NCBI RefSeq assembly: GCF_000314735.2
Contig: NZ_KB375270.1
Span: 682,001 to 746,000, forward strand
Source of the DNA: Afipia felis ATCC 53690
GTDB lineage: Bacteria; Pseudomonadota; Alphaproteobacteria; Rhizobiales; Xanthobacteraceae
Length of the DNA: 64,000 nucleotides
Direction: 5' to 3'
The notes beneath the pieces are model-generated. The model was not told the DNA's origin, did no database searches, and saw nothing but the letters and a program-made list of their open reading frames with translations. The position numbers and the translations under genes are program-made. Shown here piece after piece: positions 1 through 12,815 of the stretch. Within the stretch, counting starts at the first letter, position 1, and each line of letters begins with the position of its first letter.

Positions 1-275
1 GTCAGAACTGTCGTGTGGCATAAAATCAAGCAGTAGAAGTAACGGCGCGTGTCGTTCGCTGTGTCGTAACAGCAGAAATAACAGGGACACGAAATCTGCA
101 CGTCTTACAGAACTATGAATTACGCTCGATGGCATGCAAGGTTCCACGCTGCGCTGCAAATTCGTGCACGAACGACATTCCGTCATGCTGGTTGCGCTCG
201 CCTGTGCCATCGGACGAAGCGAATTACGGTCGGCAGATTGAGTATGCCGTAAGGCATCCGCAGATTCGAAAGACC
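1..275. other. No recognisable gene
   Basis: Six-frame reading gives only short frames broken by stops and no domain I recognise. The stretch lies upstream of a decayed nuclease gene in a visibly lower-G+C region, so it may be eroded accessory DNA. No promoter, tRNA or clear repeat was found. Confidence 0.5.
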
Positions 276-795
276 ATGAACATCAGATCATCCATCATCG
301 CCGGGAGCATTCCTGCTCTTTGTTGCCCCAGCGTCCTGCCCAACCAATCGTCGGCCAAGCCTCTATCATCGATGGCGACACTATCGAGATCCATGGACAT
401 CGCATTCGACTGTGGAGAAACGACGTGCCGGAATCCTCCCGGCTTTGTCGAAACGCCAATAGCGATCTGTACCGATGCGGAGCCGATGCTGCCAACAAGC
501 TGGCGAGCTTCACCTCAATTAAGACTGTTAGCTGCACGTCGGTTGATCGGGATCGCTATGTGCATCGTGGCGCAGTGCTCGGTCGGTGCGGTGGATATGG
601 CGGGAGTGGCTGGTCCGGTCTAGCCTAGCGCTGGATTGGCTCCGGTAGTCACGTGGCTGTTACGGAGAGGCGCAGTAGAGCGCCAGCCGGGCCGGGAAGG
701 GTATCTGGTCCGGAACGTGGGCGGTGCCATGGGAGTACCGGGCCTGCGTCAGCGGCGGTGGTCGCCCGGAAGTCTGCTCGGACGGGGAGAGGTAG
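276..795 (+). pseudogene. Decayed staphylococcal-nuclease-like (thermonuclease) gene
   Basis: The pieces of an SNase-family secreted nuclease can be read in order only by changing frame. ATG at 276 begins a signal-peptide-like start. A second frame holds a hydrophobic stretch (AFLLFVAPAS, about 310-340). The frame around 335-560 carries the SNase core, with IIDGDTIEIHGHRIRLW, a VPES segment in place of the usual APES, and RCGADAANKLASF. The next frame gives CIVAQCSVGAVDMA near 560-600. The last frame gives EWLVRSSLALDWLR, then two in-frame TAG codons (646 and about 676), then GIWSGTWAVPWEYRACV and CSDGER before TAG at 793. This order matches the family end to end, so I infer at least three or four frameshifts plus nonsense codons. 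The gene should yield no active enzyme. Confidence 0.75.
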
Positions 796-881
796 GGCGG
801 CGTACAGCAGTGTACGGCAGCTGAGGAGTGCGGATGGATATATCCGGTTCACGGTGCGGCCTTGAGAGCCTGCGACCGACG

Positions 882-1175
882 TCACCTATCGACGTCTACG
901 ATCGCACCGGTGCGCGCATCGACATCGACTTCCATATAGCTTCCGGCAACGTCATAGCCCTCGATCTGCCACTCGTTCCCCCATTTGTTCGTGTTGGACA
1001 CGGAAACCAGCCCAATCCCGTTGGCGATATCGACAGCCGTTTGAAGCGGCAGCGGTCCAGCCTGGGTGTAAATCTCGGTCACTGGTTCCTGAACGTAACC
1101 GAGGTCGGCGGCCGACGCGGGAACGGTCAATCCGATCATGACCAAAGCGACGGCTGGAATCAGATTATTTCGCAT
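882..1175 (-). CDS. Small secreted PepSY-like protein
   Basis: This 97-residue protein has an N-terminal signal peptide (hydrophobic core AVALVMIGLTV, cleavage near ASA-AD). A single small domain follows, ending in VDVDARTGAIVDVDR, typical of the PepSY/YpeB-like periplasmic fold. I chose ATG at 1175 because GGAGAA lies just upstream on the minus strand; the longer open frame would add residues ahead of the signal peptide. PepSY proteins are thought to inhibit or chaperone periplasmic partners, but no specific role can be assigned. It is divergent from the metal efflux operon, so a link to envelope or metal stress is possible but unproven. Confidence 0.7.
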   Translation of the reverse strand: MRNNLIPAVALVMIGLTVPASAADLGYVQEPVTEIYTQAGPLPLQTAVDIANGIGLVSVSNTNKWGNEWQIEGYDVAGSYMEVDVDARTGAIVDVDR

Positions 1176-1371
1176 GATCGTTCTCCAAAACGCGTTCAGA
1201 CATTGTTGACACGCCTCAGCAAAACGCATGGTGGCGGAAGGCTGTTCCGCGTCGCCTCGTGACCATTTCCAGGCCATCAGATGGCGGGAAACTGTCACTT
1301 CTGTCAGCCTCGCAATTTTCGTTGCGGTATATCTGCAAGTTCAAAATACGTTTCTCACCTTAAACGGATGA

Positions 1372-1383
1372 GTGCCATGGCAC
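1372..1383. promoter_or_regulatory. 12-bp palindrome in czc upstream region
   Basis: The perfect palindrome GTGCCATGGCAC lies in the 286-bp gap (1176-1461) between the divergent PepSY-like gene and the metal efflux operon, about 80 bp before the first + strand gene. Dyads of this size are plausible operators for a metal-responsive repressor, but no regulator gene is visible nearby. Nothing else in the gap is recognisable. Confidence 0.3.
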
Positions 1384-1461
1384 ACTGTAACAATGTTGCG
1401 CGTCGACATTGAGCCGGTCACGTGTTAGCGACACCCTCAGGTCGATCCGAAAGACGTCGCA

Positions 1462-1821
1462 GTGACTTCATCCTTTCATCTTCAACGCCTGCCGCTGCTG
1501 CGCCTTTCGCGCAGGTTCTTCTCGGCATTTGTGTTGATGATGTACCTTCTGGCGGGGGCGCTGCACGGATTCTGTGATCTGGATGTCGCCAATAATTCCG
1601 GCCCATCGATCATCACCTCGATGAAGAATGATTTTAGCCACGACGGAAAGGGCGCTATCGCCGAGCATCATTGCCATGGCTGCTTTTCGGTGGCGCTCCC
1701 CGAATTGGCTGCCACCTCACTTTTGATCGAGCCGACGCAGAAGCTGTTTGCCGCGAATAGCGTTCTTAGCCAAGGACTGTCGCCCGGAATCGATCCTCCC
1801 CCGCCAAAATTGCTTGCCTGA
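1462..1821 (+). CDS. Small membrane/periplasmic protein leading the metal efflux operon
   Basis: The 119-residue product starts with GTG at 1462. One hydrophobic segment (about residues 19-37, FFSAFVLMMYLLAGALHGF) could be a signal anchor. A His/Cys cluster HHCHGC follows near residue 70, then a Pro-rich tail. The cluster could bind soft or borderline metals. Short, poorly conserved proteins often lead czc/cnr-type operons (CzcI-like or DUF2946-like), and this fits by position and composition, but I cannot name a family with certainty. It precedes the outer-membrane factor gene by 56 bp in the same direction, so it is probably cotranscribed with it. Confidence 0.6.
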   Translation: MTSSFHLQRLPLLRLSRRFFSAFVLMMYLLAGALHGFCDLDVANNSGPSIITSMKNDFSHDGKGAIAEHHCHGCFSVALPELAATSLLIEPTQKLFAANSVLSQGLSPGIDPPPPKLLA

Positions 1822-1877
1822 ACGTTGCCGCTGGAGCGCTTCGCGTTCCTACTATGTCGTTCGTCAGGTAATTCCAC

Positions 1878-3145
1878 ATGTTATTCAAAACCGCCGCGCG
1901 CCTTGCGTGCGCGACGGCACTGCTGGTCAGCCCAGGGCTGATGGCGGTGTCGCATTCGCAGACTCTCACTTTGAGAGCCGCACTCCAACGCGCACTCGCC
2001 GCCAGCCCGCGCCTTACGGCGGCCGAGCGGGACGTCGGAATCGCGACCGGCCAGCATCTCCAGGCAGGTGCCCTCCCTAATCCCGAACTGTCCTATGAGC
2101 AGGACAATTCGTTTGGTTCAGGTGTCTATCGCGGAACGCGATCTGCCGAGACAACGTTGCAAGTAAGCCAGCTGTTCGAACTCTTCGGAAAGCGGGAGGC
2201 GCGTATTTCGGCTGGTTTGGCTGGTGTCGATGTTGCGACGATTCAACGTAAAGCTACGCGGCTGGAGATTCTTTCGGAGACTGCGATCGCCTTCGTCAAT
2301 GTTCTCGGTCTTCAACAGCGAATCCAGATCCTCAACGAACAAGTTGCAGCTATCGACAGGATTGCGCCCCTTCTGCAACGGCGTGTAGAGGCGGGCGCAT
2401 CTTCTGTCGCAGAAACAGGCCGGGCCGATGTTGCATCATCGCTGGTCAAGGCCGACCGCGAGCGTGCCAAGGCAGTGCTTGCAAGCGCGCGTCGAGAACT
2501 CGCGGTCCTGATGGGAGATACCGCGCCGAAATTCTCCGCCGTATCGGGGCGGTTGGATGTCACGGGCCGACCGCCAACCTTTCAGTCGGTCGTTACTGCA
2601 ATCGACGCTAACCCACAACTTGTGCGTTGGACGGCTGTTTATGCGCAGCGTAACGCCGAATTGCTGCTTGCGAGACTTAAACCTTATCCCGACGTGCGGC
2701 TGTCTGCGGGATGGCGTCATTTCAACGACACCAGGGACGATGCGGTGAGGCTCACTCTATCGGTGCCGATCCCGCTGTTCGATCAGAACCAGGGAAATAT
2801 CCTCTCTGCGCAGGAGAACCTTGCCAAAGTTCGGGCTGAACGGGAAGCCAACCGCAATACGCTCATCGTCGTGGCGGGACGAGCATATGACTCACTCCAA
2901 GGGTCGCTACGCGAGCTCGCTGTGTTGCGAGAGACGGCTATTCCAAAGGCGCGGCAAGCCTCGGACGCCATATCCGACGGTTACGGGCAAGGGCGGTTCT
3001 CACTGCTTGAGGTGCTCGACGCGCAATCCAGCCTGACTCAAGCCCGCCTGCGCGAGCAGGAAGCGTTGCAAAACTTCCACGTCGCCGTGGCCACGATTGA
3101 AGGCCTTGTGGGTAATCCATTTGCTCTTGCGCGGGGGAGCGCTCG

Positions 3146-3149
<4 letters not shown>
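1878..3149 (+). CDS. czcC: CzcC/CusC-type outer-membrane factor of metal RND efflux
   Basis: The 423-residue protein has a signal peptide (about residues 1-28, LACATALLVSPGL). Two repeated TolC-like halves follow, each rich in long amphipathic helices, for example LQQRIQILNEQVAAIDRIAPLLQRR cut into shorter helices. The end segment SLLEVLDAQSSLTQARL is typical of CzcC/CnrC proteins. It should form the trimeric channel carrying metal ions from the RND pump across the outer membrane. Its stop overlaps the start of the adaptor gene in an ATGA, showing translational coupling. Length fits the family. The metal specificity is not readable from this subunit. Confidence 0.88.
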
Positions 3150-7310
<4,161 letters not shown>

Positions 7311-7327
7311 TGAGCGGCTACCGGCGA

Positions 7328-7345
7328 GACCTCAAAGTTGAGGTC
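7328..7345 (+). terminator. Hairpin after czcA
   Basis: GACCTCAA-AG-TTGAGGTC forms a perfect 8-bp stem starting 18 bp after the czcA stop codon. There is no clear U-tract, so it may be a weak terminator or an mRNA-stabilising hairpin. Confidence 0.4.
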
Positions 7346-7420
7346 TAACGTGACGCAACGGAGGAATTGCGCCTCAAAGCGAGCGAATGAGAGCGGCCTG
7401 CACGAGTTGGCCGGAAATGG

Positions 7421-8632
7421 TTAAGCCGCCTTGGCAACGATATCGTTGTACATTTGGTGCAACTGCAGGCCGGCGTTTTCCAGGGTTAGATACTTGCGGG
7501 TCGCGCGATAAACCTCGTCAGGGCCATCCGAGGCGCTACGTTCGAGTTGCAATTCGAGCCACCGTCCGGCGGACGCCTGATGAATGAACTGGTAGGGCAG
7601 CAGGCGCGAAGGCAGAGCGAAGTTAAGAGCGACGCATTGCCAGAAATTATTAGCCGAGACCGCTGGCCCAATAACACCTTGATCCCAGAGGATGACGCGG
7701 CAGCCGCTTGCAAGCGCCTCCACAGCTGACCGACCCACCGCCAGCACGACCTCATATCGCGGCAGTATGTCTTCCGGACGTTCGACTTCCCCTTTCAGGC
7801 CTGCAAAATCGAGAGGTAGGCCGGCCGCTGCGAGGGAATCTCTTAATGTTGCGATCTGACGAGGCGTGGCCCGTCGGGAGAATAACAGCGCCCGGAGCTG
7901 GCGCTTCTCGCGGTGTTCGCCGAGATAGCGTCGCTCGTCAAAAAAATTCGGCAGTACCGGCACGGATTGCCACGGCGAATCCGTCATCAGACACACCATC
8001 GTTTTGATCGCCAGCGAGACGGCGCAATAGTTCTGAGCATCTGGTTGCGGCAACTCCAGGCGGGGCAAAAGGCCGTGGCACATGTTGACGACTTTTGTCG
8101 GCGAGGGTCTCAACGCGTCCACAAGCGGTTTAACGGCAGAAAAATGCTGAACGTGAAGAATATCTGGAGAAAAATCCTGAACGTCGGCGATGGACGATGT
8201 AACAGGCGCACCTGTCGTAGCAGTTATGCTCTTCGCGACATCTTGAAGCACGGGCGCATAAACGATGATCTCGGCACCATGCCGAACGAGAAAATCCGCG
8301 ATATCCGCCGTCCACAACTCCGATCCGCCGCGATTTTGGAGTCCGTGGTTTGACAGCGCAATCCTGAGGGGGGGACTTGTTCTCGTTGGTGCTTGGCCGA
8401 CGGTGGATCGAAGGCGTTGCCTTACAATGGCAACCTCATCGGCGTATTTGCCGACCATCTCATCGTGAAGAAACTGCGACTGGGGAGACAGGAGATAGGT
8501 CTTGGTGTCCCGATCGCAAATGCCGTCAGTGAACCATATCCGCGTTGATTCCTGTGCTTTCCATCTCAGTATAAAAGGGAATCCGCGATTGATCACCTTG
8601 CGGATGAATCGCTTGCCGGAAGCAAACGCCAT
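7421..8632 (-). CDS. GT4-like glycosyltransferase (orphan)
   Basis: The 403-residue product resembles GT-B glycosyltransferases. The N-terminal Rossmann-like half contains IALSNHGLQNRGGSELW, a typical GGSE acceptor-side loop, then DILHVQHFSAVKPLV. The C-terminal half has ILPRYEVVLAVGRSAVEALASGCRVILWD, corresponding to the E-x7-E-type nucleotide-sugar region in GT4 enzymes. I chose ATG at 8632 because a GGA lies about 8 bp upstream; a TTG at 8662 is possible. There is no signal peptide or strong membrane segment, so it is probably cytoplasmic. It lies alone between the metal efflux operon and a CHAD gene, with no polysaccharide genes nearby, so its substrate is unknown. Confidence 0.65.
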   Translation of the reverse strand: MAFASGKRFIRKVINRGFPFILRWKAQESTRIWFTDGICDRDTKTYLLSPQSQFLHDEMVGKYADEVAIVRQRLRSTVGQAPTRTSPPLRIALSNHGLQNRGGSELWTADIADFLVRHGAEIIVYAPVLQDVAKSITATTGAPVTSSIADVQDFSPDILHVQHFSAVKPLVDALRPSPTKVVNMCHGLLPRLELPQPDAQNYCAVSLAIKTMVCLMTDSPWQSVPVLPNFFDERRYLGEHREKRQLRALLFSRRATPRQIATLRDSLAAAGLPLDFAGLKGEVERPEDILPRYEVVLAVGRSAVEALASGCRVILWDQGVIGPAVSANNFWQCVALNFALPSRLLPYQFIHQASAGRWLELQLERSASDGPDEVYRATRKYLTLENAGLQLHQMYNDIVAKAA

Positions 8633-8691
8633 AAGAAAAATTCCGTTTGTTGTTGTCTCCAAAAACGGGCGTGATCAATTTGATGATTGTC

Positions 8692-8722
8692 TGATTGACC
8701 ATGACGAATCTATCGTCAATCA
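8692..8722. repeat. Inverted repeat upstream of the glycosyltransferase gene
   Basis: The arms TGATTGAC and GTCAATCA (8 bp, perfect) are separated by 15 bp that contain a smaller GACGA/TCGTC pair. It lies about 60 bp before the minus-strand glycosyltransferase start, so it could be an operator or a 5' leader hairpin. Confidence 0.35.
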
Positions 8723-8866
8723 TTCGACGGCGGCAAGAAAAAATCTTGCGATGCATATGACGTAAAATTGAGAGTAATGAGTCTTATCGATTTCTTCGGA
8801 CGTGCTGAAACGGGTGATTGCTCGGACTAAGCCAAATTCATATTTCAGCGCGATAAGTCTTCGAAA

Positions 8867-9847
8867 TCAGGCAAGCTTATAAAGGCGATGACCGGATTTT
8901 TTTGCTTTTCTCAAGAGTCTCCGAGAACGGCAAGTTCTGCGCCCGATAACGATGCCAAGCGCAAAAGCCTTCTCGTCGTCTTTCAATTTATGGGAAAGTT
9001 CCGACGCAAGTCTTGTCTGCATCTCGACGTCGTTCAATTGCCCGAGCTTGTCCTGAAGCGAACTCAGTTCGCTCACGAAATCCCGCTTTATTTCCTTTAT
9101 TGTTTTCGTCGTGATGAGGTGTTCAAAAAAGCCGTACGTGTAACGCATTTTCTTTGTCGCGATGCGCAGCTTGTGGCGCCTCAATGGCGTTAGTTTATGG
9201 ACCTGTCGCGCCGCCCTGGAAACTGAGCGTGCGCGTTTTCGCAATTCGTGCCTGGCAAATCGCTTCAATGGCATTTCCCGAATAGAGGTGGCGTGCCTGC
9301 CCTTGTCACGCAGCCAGGAGCCATCCAGGAGCCATAAGGCTATTTCGACGACGAACTCGCGAAAGCGATCGTTGCCGACGATTTGCTTCACCGTACTCAG
9401 GCAGAGATCGAGTTCAGCCCTGACGTCCGCTTTCAAGAACTCGAATTCGGAGCGGGAGGCGTGCGGTTGATCAAAAGTATCAGTCAAGAAAACCTGATAG
9501 TCCCGCGCGGGTGCGAGTTGATCCGCCAACCATTTGATTTTGTTTTTGATCGCTGTAGCATCACGCCTTCGCAGCATATGCTTGAATATCGACAGCGCCA
9601 CGCGTAGCCGTCGCAGACCGATGCGCATCTGGTGAATGCCCTCGCTTTCTCCTTGCGTTACTGCGGCCTGATTGGACGCGATATGGCGGAGACATTCGAG
9701 CCCGATCGATATGAACGCCTGTGCCGTCGGCATATCCGGATCGAGCAGGAGAGTTCTCGATTCCGAGGGAATACCGCCGCTTCCTGCAATGGATATCCGG
9801 CTTTGTTCGGGCTTGGCCGATAGCTGCAGATCGGTCTCTCGTATCAT
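8867..9847 (-). CDS. CHAD-domain protein lacking a CYTH domain
   Basis: The 326-residue protein is nearly all CHAD (conserved histidine alpha-helical) domain. The N-terminal signature is IHQMRIGLRRLRVALSIF (about residues 91-108), then ARDYQVF, and a second set of basic helices, HKLRIATKKMRYTYGFFEH. CHAD domains bind polyphosphate through these conserved His, Arg and Lys residues. In most proteobacteria the domain is fused C-terminal to a CYTH triphosphatase. Here only about 60 residues precede it, including LLLDPDMPTAQAFISIGLECLRH, which matches the usual CYTH-CHAD linker. I infer a stand-alone or truncated version. It may act with the universal stress gene transcribed divergently from 10003. 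Confidence 0.8.
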   Translation of the reverse strand: MIRETDLQLSAKPEQSRISIAGSGGIPSESRTLLLDPDMPTAQAFISIGLECLRHIASNQAAVTQGESEGIHQMRIGLRRLRVALSIFKHMLRRRDATAIKNKIKWLADQLAPARDYQVFLTDTFDQPHASRSEFEFLKADVRAELDLCLSTVKQIVGNDRFREFVVEIALWLLDGSWLRDKGRHATSIREMPLKRFARHELRKRARSVSRAARQVHKLTPLRRHKLRIATKKMRYTYGFFEHLITTKTIKEIKRDFVSELSSLQDKLGQLNDVEMQTRLASELSHKLKDDEKAFALGIVIGRRTCRSRRLLRKAKKSGHRLYKLA

Positions 9848-10002
9848 GGCTGCTGCACCCGCATTTGGCCGATCGTGGCAAAACGCTACATTGCCTTCCG
9901 CTTCCGATTTGAAACATGAAATATATCGTCTCGTTTGATCTGGCTCATGTTGTTTCGGTTCCCGATGAGCATTGTAAACTTGTTGGGCACAGGAAGATCA
10001 TC

Positions 10003-10824
10003 ATGAATTACAAATCGATCGGTATACATATGGTGCTGGGTACCTCGAACAGAGCATGCCTGACGGTCGCCGCTGAGCTTGCCGAACGTTTTAATGCGCG
10101 CGTGATCGGATTGGCGTCGACGATATTGCGGCCGCCACTTTATTTTACCGACGGTCTATATGGTGCCGAAATGCTGGATCGGGAGGAGGCGGATCTCCAA
10201 GTGGGTCTGGACAATGCGGAGAAAGAGTTCCGTAACGTACTGGATGGCCGCATCAAGGATGTGGAATGGCGCACCAGTCTTAAGATCGCGAAGGATTTTG
10301 TTCCGGCGCAAGCCCGCAGCGTTGATCTTGTTGTGGTTGCGGCTCAGCGGGATACCGAGGGCGATCCCTATGCGAGCGCCAGCCCGTCGGATCTCGTGAT
10401 GGAGACGGGTCGTCCAATTCTGGTCGTCCCGCCTTCGACGACTTGGCTGGATATGCGCCGAATTCTGGTCGCATGGAAAGATACGCGGGAGTCTCGGCGC
10501 GCAGTTGCGGACGCGCTGCCGCTTCTGCAGAAGGCGAAAGAAGTTACGATCGCGGAGGTTTGCAAGGCCGTTGACGAGCCACAAGCGCAGGAGCGCGTCA
10601 ACGACGTCGCAGCCTGGCTGCTTCGATACGGCGTAGCGGCTTCGGCGATCACGGCGGAAGACACAGATACTCCTGAGAATCTGGATTTGATCGCATCGAA
10701 CATGGGCGCTGGCCTGATCGTTGCCGGTGCTTACGGCCATTCCCGCCTGCGGCAATGGGTTCTCGGTGGTGTGACGCAGCGTTTTGTCACGCAGCCATCG
10801 CGTTGCGTGCTGCTGTCACGCTAA
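10003..10824 (+). CDS. Tandem universal stress protein (UspA family)
   Basis: The 273-residue protein carries two Usp folds. The second ends in LIASNMGAGLIVAGAYGHSRLRQWVLGG, followed by RFVTQPSRCVLLSR, the usual G-x2-G-x9-G-S/T-type nucleotide-binding end. The first half (residues 1-145) is more divergent and ends in GRPILVVPPST. I placed the start at ATG 10003, preceded by AGGAAG; an in-frame ATG at 9916 would add 29 residues that do not resemble Usp. Such proteins are cytoplasmic and induced by starvation, low oxygen or envelope stress. It is monocistronic by layout. Confidence 0.85.
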   Translation: MNYKSIGIHMVLGTSNRACLTVAAELAERFNARVIGLASTILRPPLYFTDGLYGAEMLDREEADLQVGLDNAEKEFRNVLDGRIKDVEWRTSLKIAKDFVPAQARSVDLVVVAAQRDTEGDPYASASPSDLVMETGRPILVVPPSTTWLDMRRILVAWKDTRESRRAVADALPLLQKAKEVTIAEVCKAVDEPQAQERVNDVAAWLLRYGVAASAITAEDTDTPENLDLIASNMGAGLIVAGAYGHSRLRQWVLGGVTQRFVTQPSRCVLLSR

Positions 10825-10877
10825 AGCGATGCAGGCCAAGGCTCGGCGGGTCGACCGACGGTTATCGGCCTTGCCAA

Positions 10878-11171
10878 CTAGCTTTGATCGAGATCGTTGA
10901 AGAAGACGGTGTAGACGGCACCGATGCAGACCGCCACCGCACAGGCTTCGATCGCCAGCACCCAGATGAACAGCGCAGGGTGAGCGTGGTATGAGATCCA
11001 GCCGGTCGGTGTCAGGCGGCCGCCATATAGAACCTGCCTGCTGCGAAACGCGCTGACGAAATTGATCAGTGCGCTGATGCTGACGACCAATCCCAGAAAC
11101 GCGACGGTCAGCCGGCTCTTCATCGAGCGTCTGGATATATCGTGATGATGCTTATCGATTGGCTGATGCAT
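10878..11171 (-). CDS. Small two-helix membrane protein, unknown function
   Basis: The frame encodes 97 residues with two hydrophobic segments (LTVAFLGLVVSISALINFVSAF and ALFIWVLAIEACAVAVCIGAVYTV, given as about residues 22-43 and 66-89). A His-rich N-terminus (HHH at 9-11) precedes them. An internal ATG at 11123 would give an 81-residue protein starting just before the first helix; neither start has a convincing ribosome site. I do not recognise a family. The gene converges with the universal stress gene and lies between it and the antiporter gene on the same strand. Confidence 0.5.
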   Translation of the reverse strand: MHQPIDKHHHDISRRSMKSRLTVAFLGLVVSISALINFVSAFRSRQVLYGGRLTPTGWISYHAHPALFIWVLAIEACAVAVCIGAVYTVFFNDLDQS

Positions 11172-11287
11172 AAGGTTCTGCCCACCCAGCGTGAAAGTAA
11201 CAGGCTACCATGGCTTTCAAAAGCTACAAGCGTCCATGAGCCTGTCCGTCACCGGAGGCAGGGGATTTTTCTGCGGCCGTCGAGCTC

Positions 11288-11319
11288 AAAAAAGAAGCCG
11301 GGTGCTTGCACCCGGCTTC
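11288..11319 (-). terminator. Strong intrinsic terminator of the oxlT-like gene
   Basis: On the minus strand, a perfect 12-bp stem (GAAGCCGGGTGC / GCACCCGGCTTC) with a 2-nt loop is followed directly by six Ts. It starts 22 bp after the antiporter stop codon, an ideal Rho-independent layout. Confidence 0.9.
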
Positions 11320-11341
11320 AAGGTTAGTCCCTTGGGGGAAA

Positions 11342-12676
11342 TTATGCGCCGGCGTTTTGGACCGAGAGCGGCGTTGAGGTGTTGACGCCGTTGGCGGCCA
11401 TCTCATTGCTACGCTCGATATGGGCGCGACGCATCGGCTTGATCACGAACACCGCAAGCAGGGCCGCGATCGAGTTGAATGCAACCGACACCATGAACAC
11501 CGACTGCCAGCCATAGTTTTTGGCGAGCAGGCTGCCGAACGGCACCAGCAATGCGGCGGTGCCCTTGGCGGTGTAGAGCATGCCGTTGTTGGTGGTGGCA
11601 TACTTTGCACCGAAGGTGTCGCCGGCCGTCGCCGGGAACAGGCTGTAGATTTCGCCGAAGACGCCGAAATACACCGCGGTCGCGAGAACGAACACGATCG
11701 GCGAATGCCCGTAGAGCGACAGAGCCAGCAGCATCAACGCACCGGTTCCGAATGCGATGAACATCGTGTATTCGCGGCCGATGGTGTCCGACACGAAGCC
11801 GAAGATCGGGCGCCCGAAGCCGTCGAAAATGCGGTCCAGCGAGATTGCCATCGTGAGGGCCGCCATCTGGAAGCCGAACAGGCTGACCGGCTCGCCGGCG
11901 ATCTTGTAGTCGTGTGCGATTGGTGCGATCTGCGCTGCCGCCATCAGGCCTCCTGAAGCGACCAGCACGAAGGTCACATAGAGCACCCAGAAAATGGGGC
12001 TGCGCAGCGTCTCCATCGGCCGGAAGCCATAAGTGGTCTGCGGCAGGTTGAGCTTCTTTTTCACGATCGGAATGTCGAAGGTCGGCTTACGGATGAAAAA
12101 GCCGAGGATCAGCACAACCAGGCCCTGGCCCAGACCGAAATCGAAGAAAGCTGTCTGGTAGCCGCTGTCGGCGATCATGTGGGCGATCGGCACCACGGTG
12201 AGGGCTGCGCCTGCTCCGAAACCGGCCGCGGTTGCACCGGCGGCGACGCCGCGATGGTCGGGGAACCACTTCAGCGCATTACCGACGCAGGTGCCGTAGA
12301 CGGAGCCTGCGCCGATGCCGCCTAGGATGGCAGCTGCGTACAGCATCTCGACCGAACTGGCATAGGAGTTAACGACCCACGCCAGGGCAGCCATGCAGCC
12401 ACCGAACATGATGACGATCCGCGGGCCGAAGCGATCGACGAACCAGGCCTCCACCGGAACGAGCCAGGTTTCGGTCACAACGAAGAAGGTGAAGGCGAGC
12501 TGGATAGCTGCGCGGCCCCAATGATACTTGTGATCGATGGGGTCGACGAAAAGCGTCCATCCATATTGAAGATTGGCCACCATGGCCATGCAGCCGATGC
12601 CCATCGCAAGCTGCACCCAACGATAGATGCCTTGCGCTTCAGCCTCGGACTGAGCTTTCACCGAATTCGTTGTCAT
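11342..12676 (-). CDS. oxlT: OxlT-like oxalate/formate MFS antiporter
   Basis: The 444-residue protein has 12 predicted membrane helices and the features of the oxalate:formate antiporter family (TC 2.A.1.11). These include WTLFVDPIDHKYHW after TM1, FFVVTETWLVPVEAWFVDRFGPR at the TM2-3 loop (cited as about residues 60-85), and IGAGSVYGTCVGNALKWFPDHRG. The expected reaction is exchange of external oxalate (or a related dicarboxylate) for internal formate. ATG at 12676 has AGGAGGAAAC directly before it, so the 33-residue upstream extension is unlikely. It is monocistronic, with its own terminator. No frc or oxc genes are in the window, so the substrate is inferred from family only. Confidence 0.82.
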   Translation of the reverse strand: MTTNSVKAQSEAEAQGIYRWVQLAMGIGCMAMVANLQYGWTLFVDPIDHKYHWGRAAIQLAFTFFVVTETWLVPVEAWFVDRFGPRIVIMFGGCMAALAWVVNSYASSVEMLYAAAILGGIGAGSVYGTCVGNALKWFPDHRGVAAGATAAGFGAGAALTVVPIAHMIADSGYQTAFFDFGLGQGLVVLILGFFIRKPTFDIPIVKKKLNLPQTTYGFRPMETLRSPIFWVLYVTFVLVASGGLMAAAQIAPIAHDYKIAGEPVSLFGFQMAALTMAISLDRIFDGFGRPIFGFVSDTIGREYTMFIAFGTGALMLLALSLYGHSPIVFVLATAVYFGVFGEIYSLFPATAGDTFGAKYATTNNGMLYTAKGTAALLVPFGSLLAKNYGWQSVFMVSVAFNSIAALLAVFVIKPMRRAHIERSNEMAANGVNTSTPLSVQNAGA

Positions 12677-12734
12677 GTTTCCTCCTGCCGTGAACTGTTG
12701 TTGAGCCGAAAGCTCCGTTCGCAGAAGAAAACTC

Positions 12735-12815
12735 TGGTATATAATATTCCAATTCTCAATAGTGCGCCGCAACATTATGTCAACGGACGCGATTGAAATA
12801 TGGAATTAAAATTCC
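12735..12815 (-). promoter_or_regulatory. AT-rich promoter region with two dyads, upstream of oxlT
   Basis: The 296-bp gap 12677-12972 holds no gene. It is strikingly AT-rich compared with its surroundings. Two dyads stand out: TGGTATATAATATTCCA at 12735-12751 (8-bp arms around a central A, one mismatch) and GGAATT-AA-AATTCC at 12802-12815 (perfect). Both lie upstream of the antiporter start. The first resembles short GntR-type operators, so substrate-responsive control is plausible. No CRP-type site is seen. A weak CGACA/TGTCG hairpin near 12920 may end the ndvB transcript. Confidence 0.45.

Noticed and set aside
129..623. 164-residue + strand frame at the left end
   Set aside because: Only its last 20 residues match the nuclease family; the frame is one of several in a decayed SNase gene.
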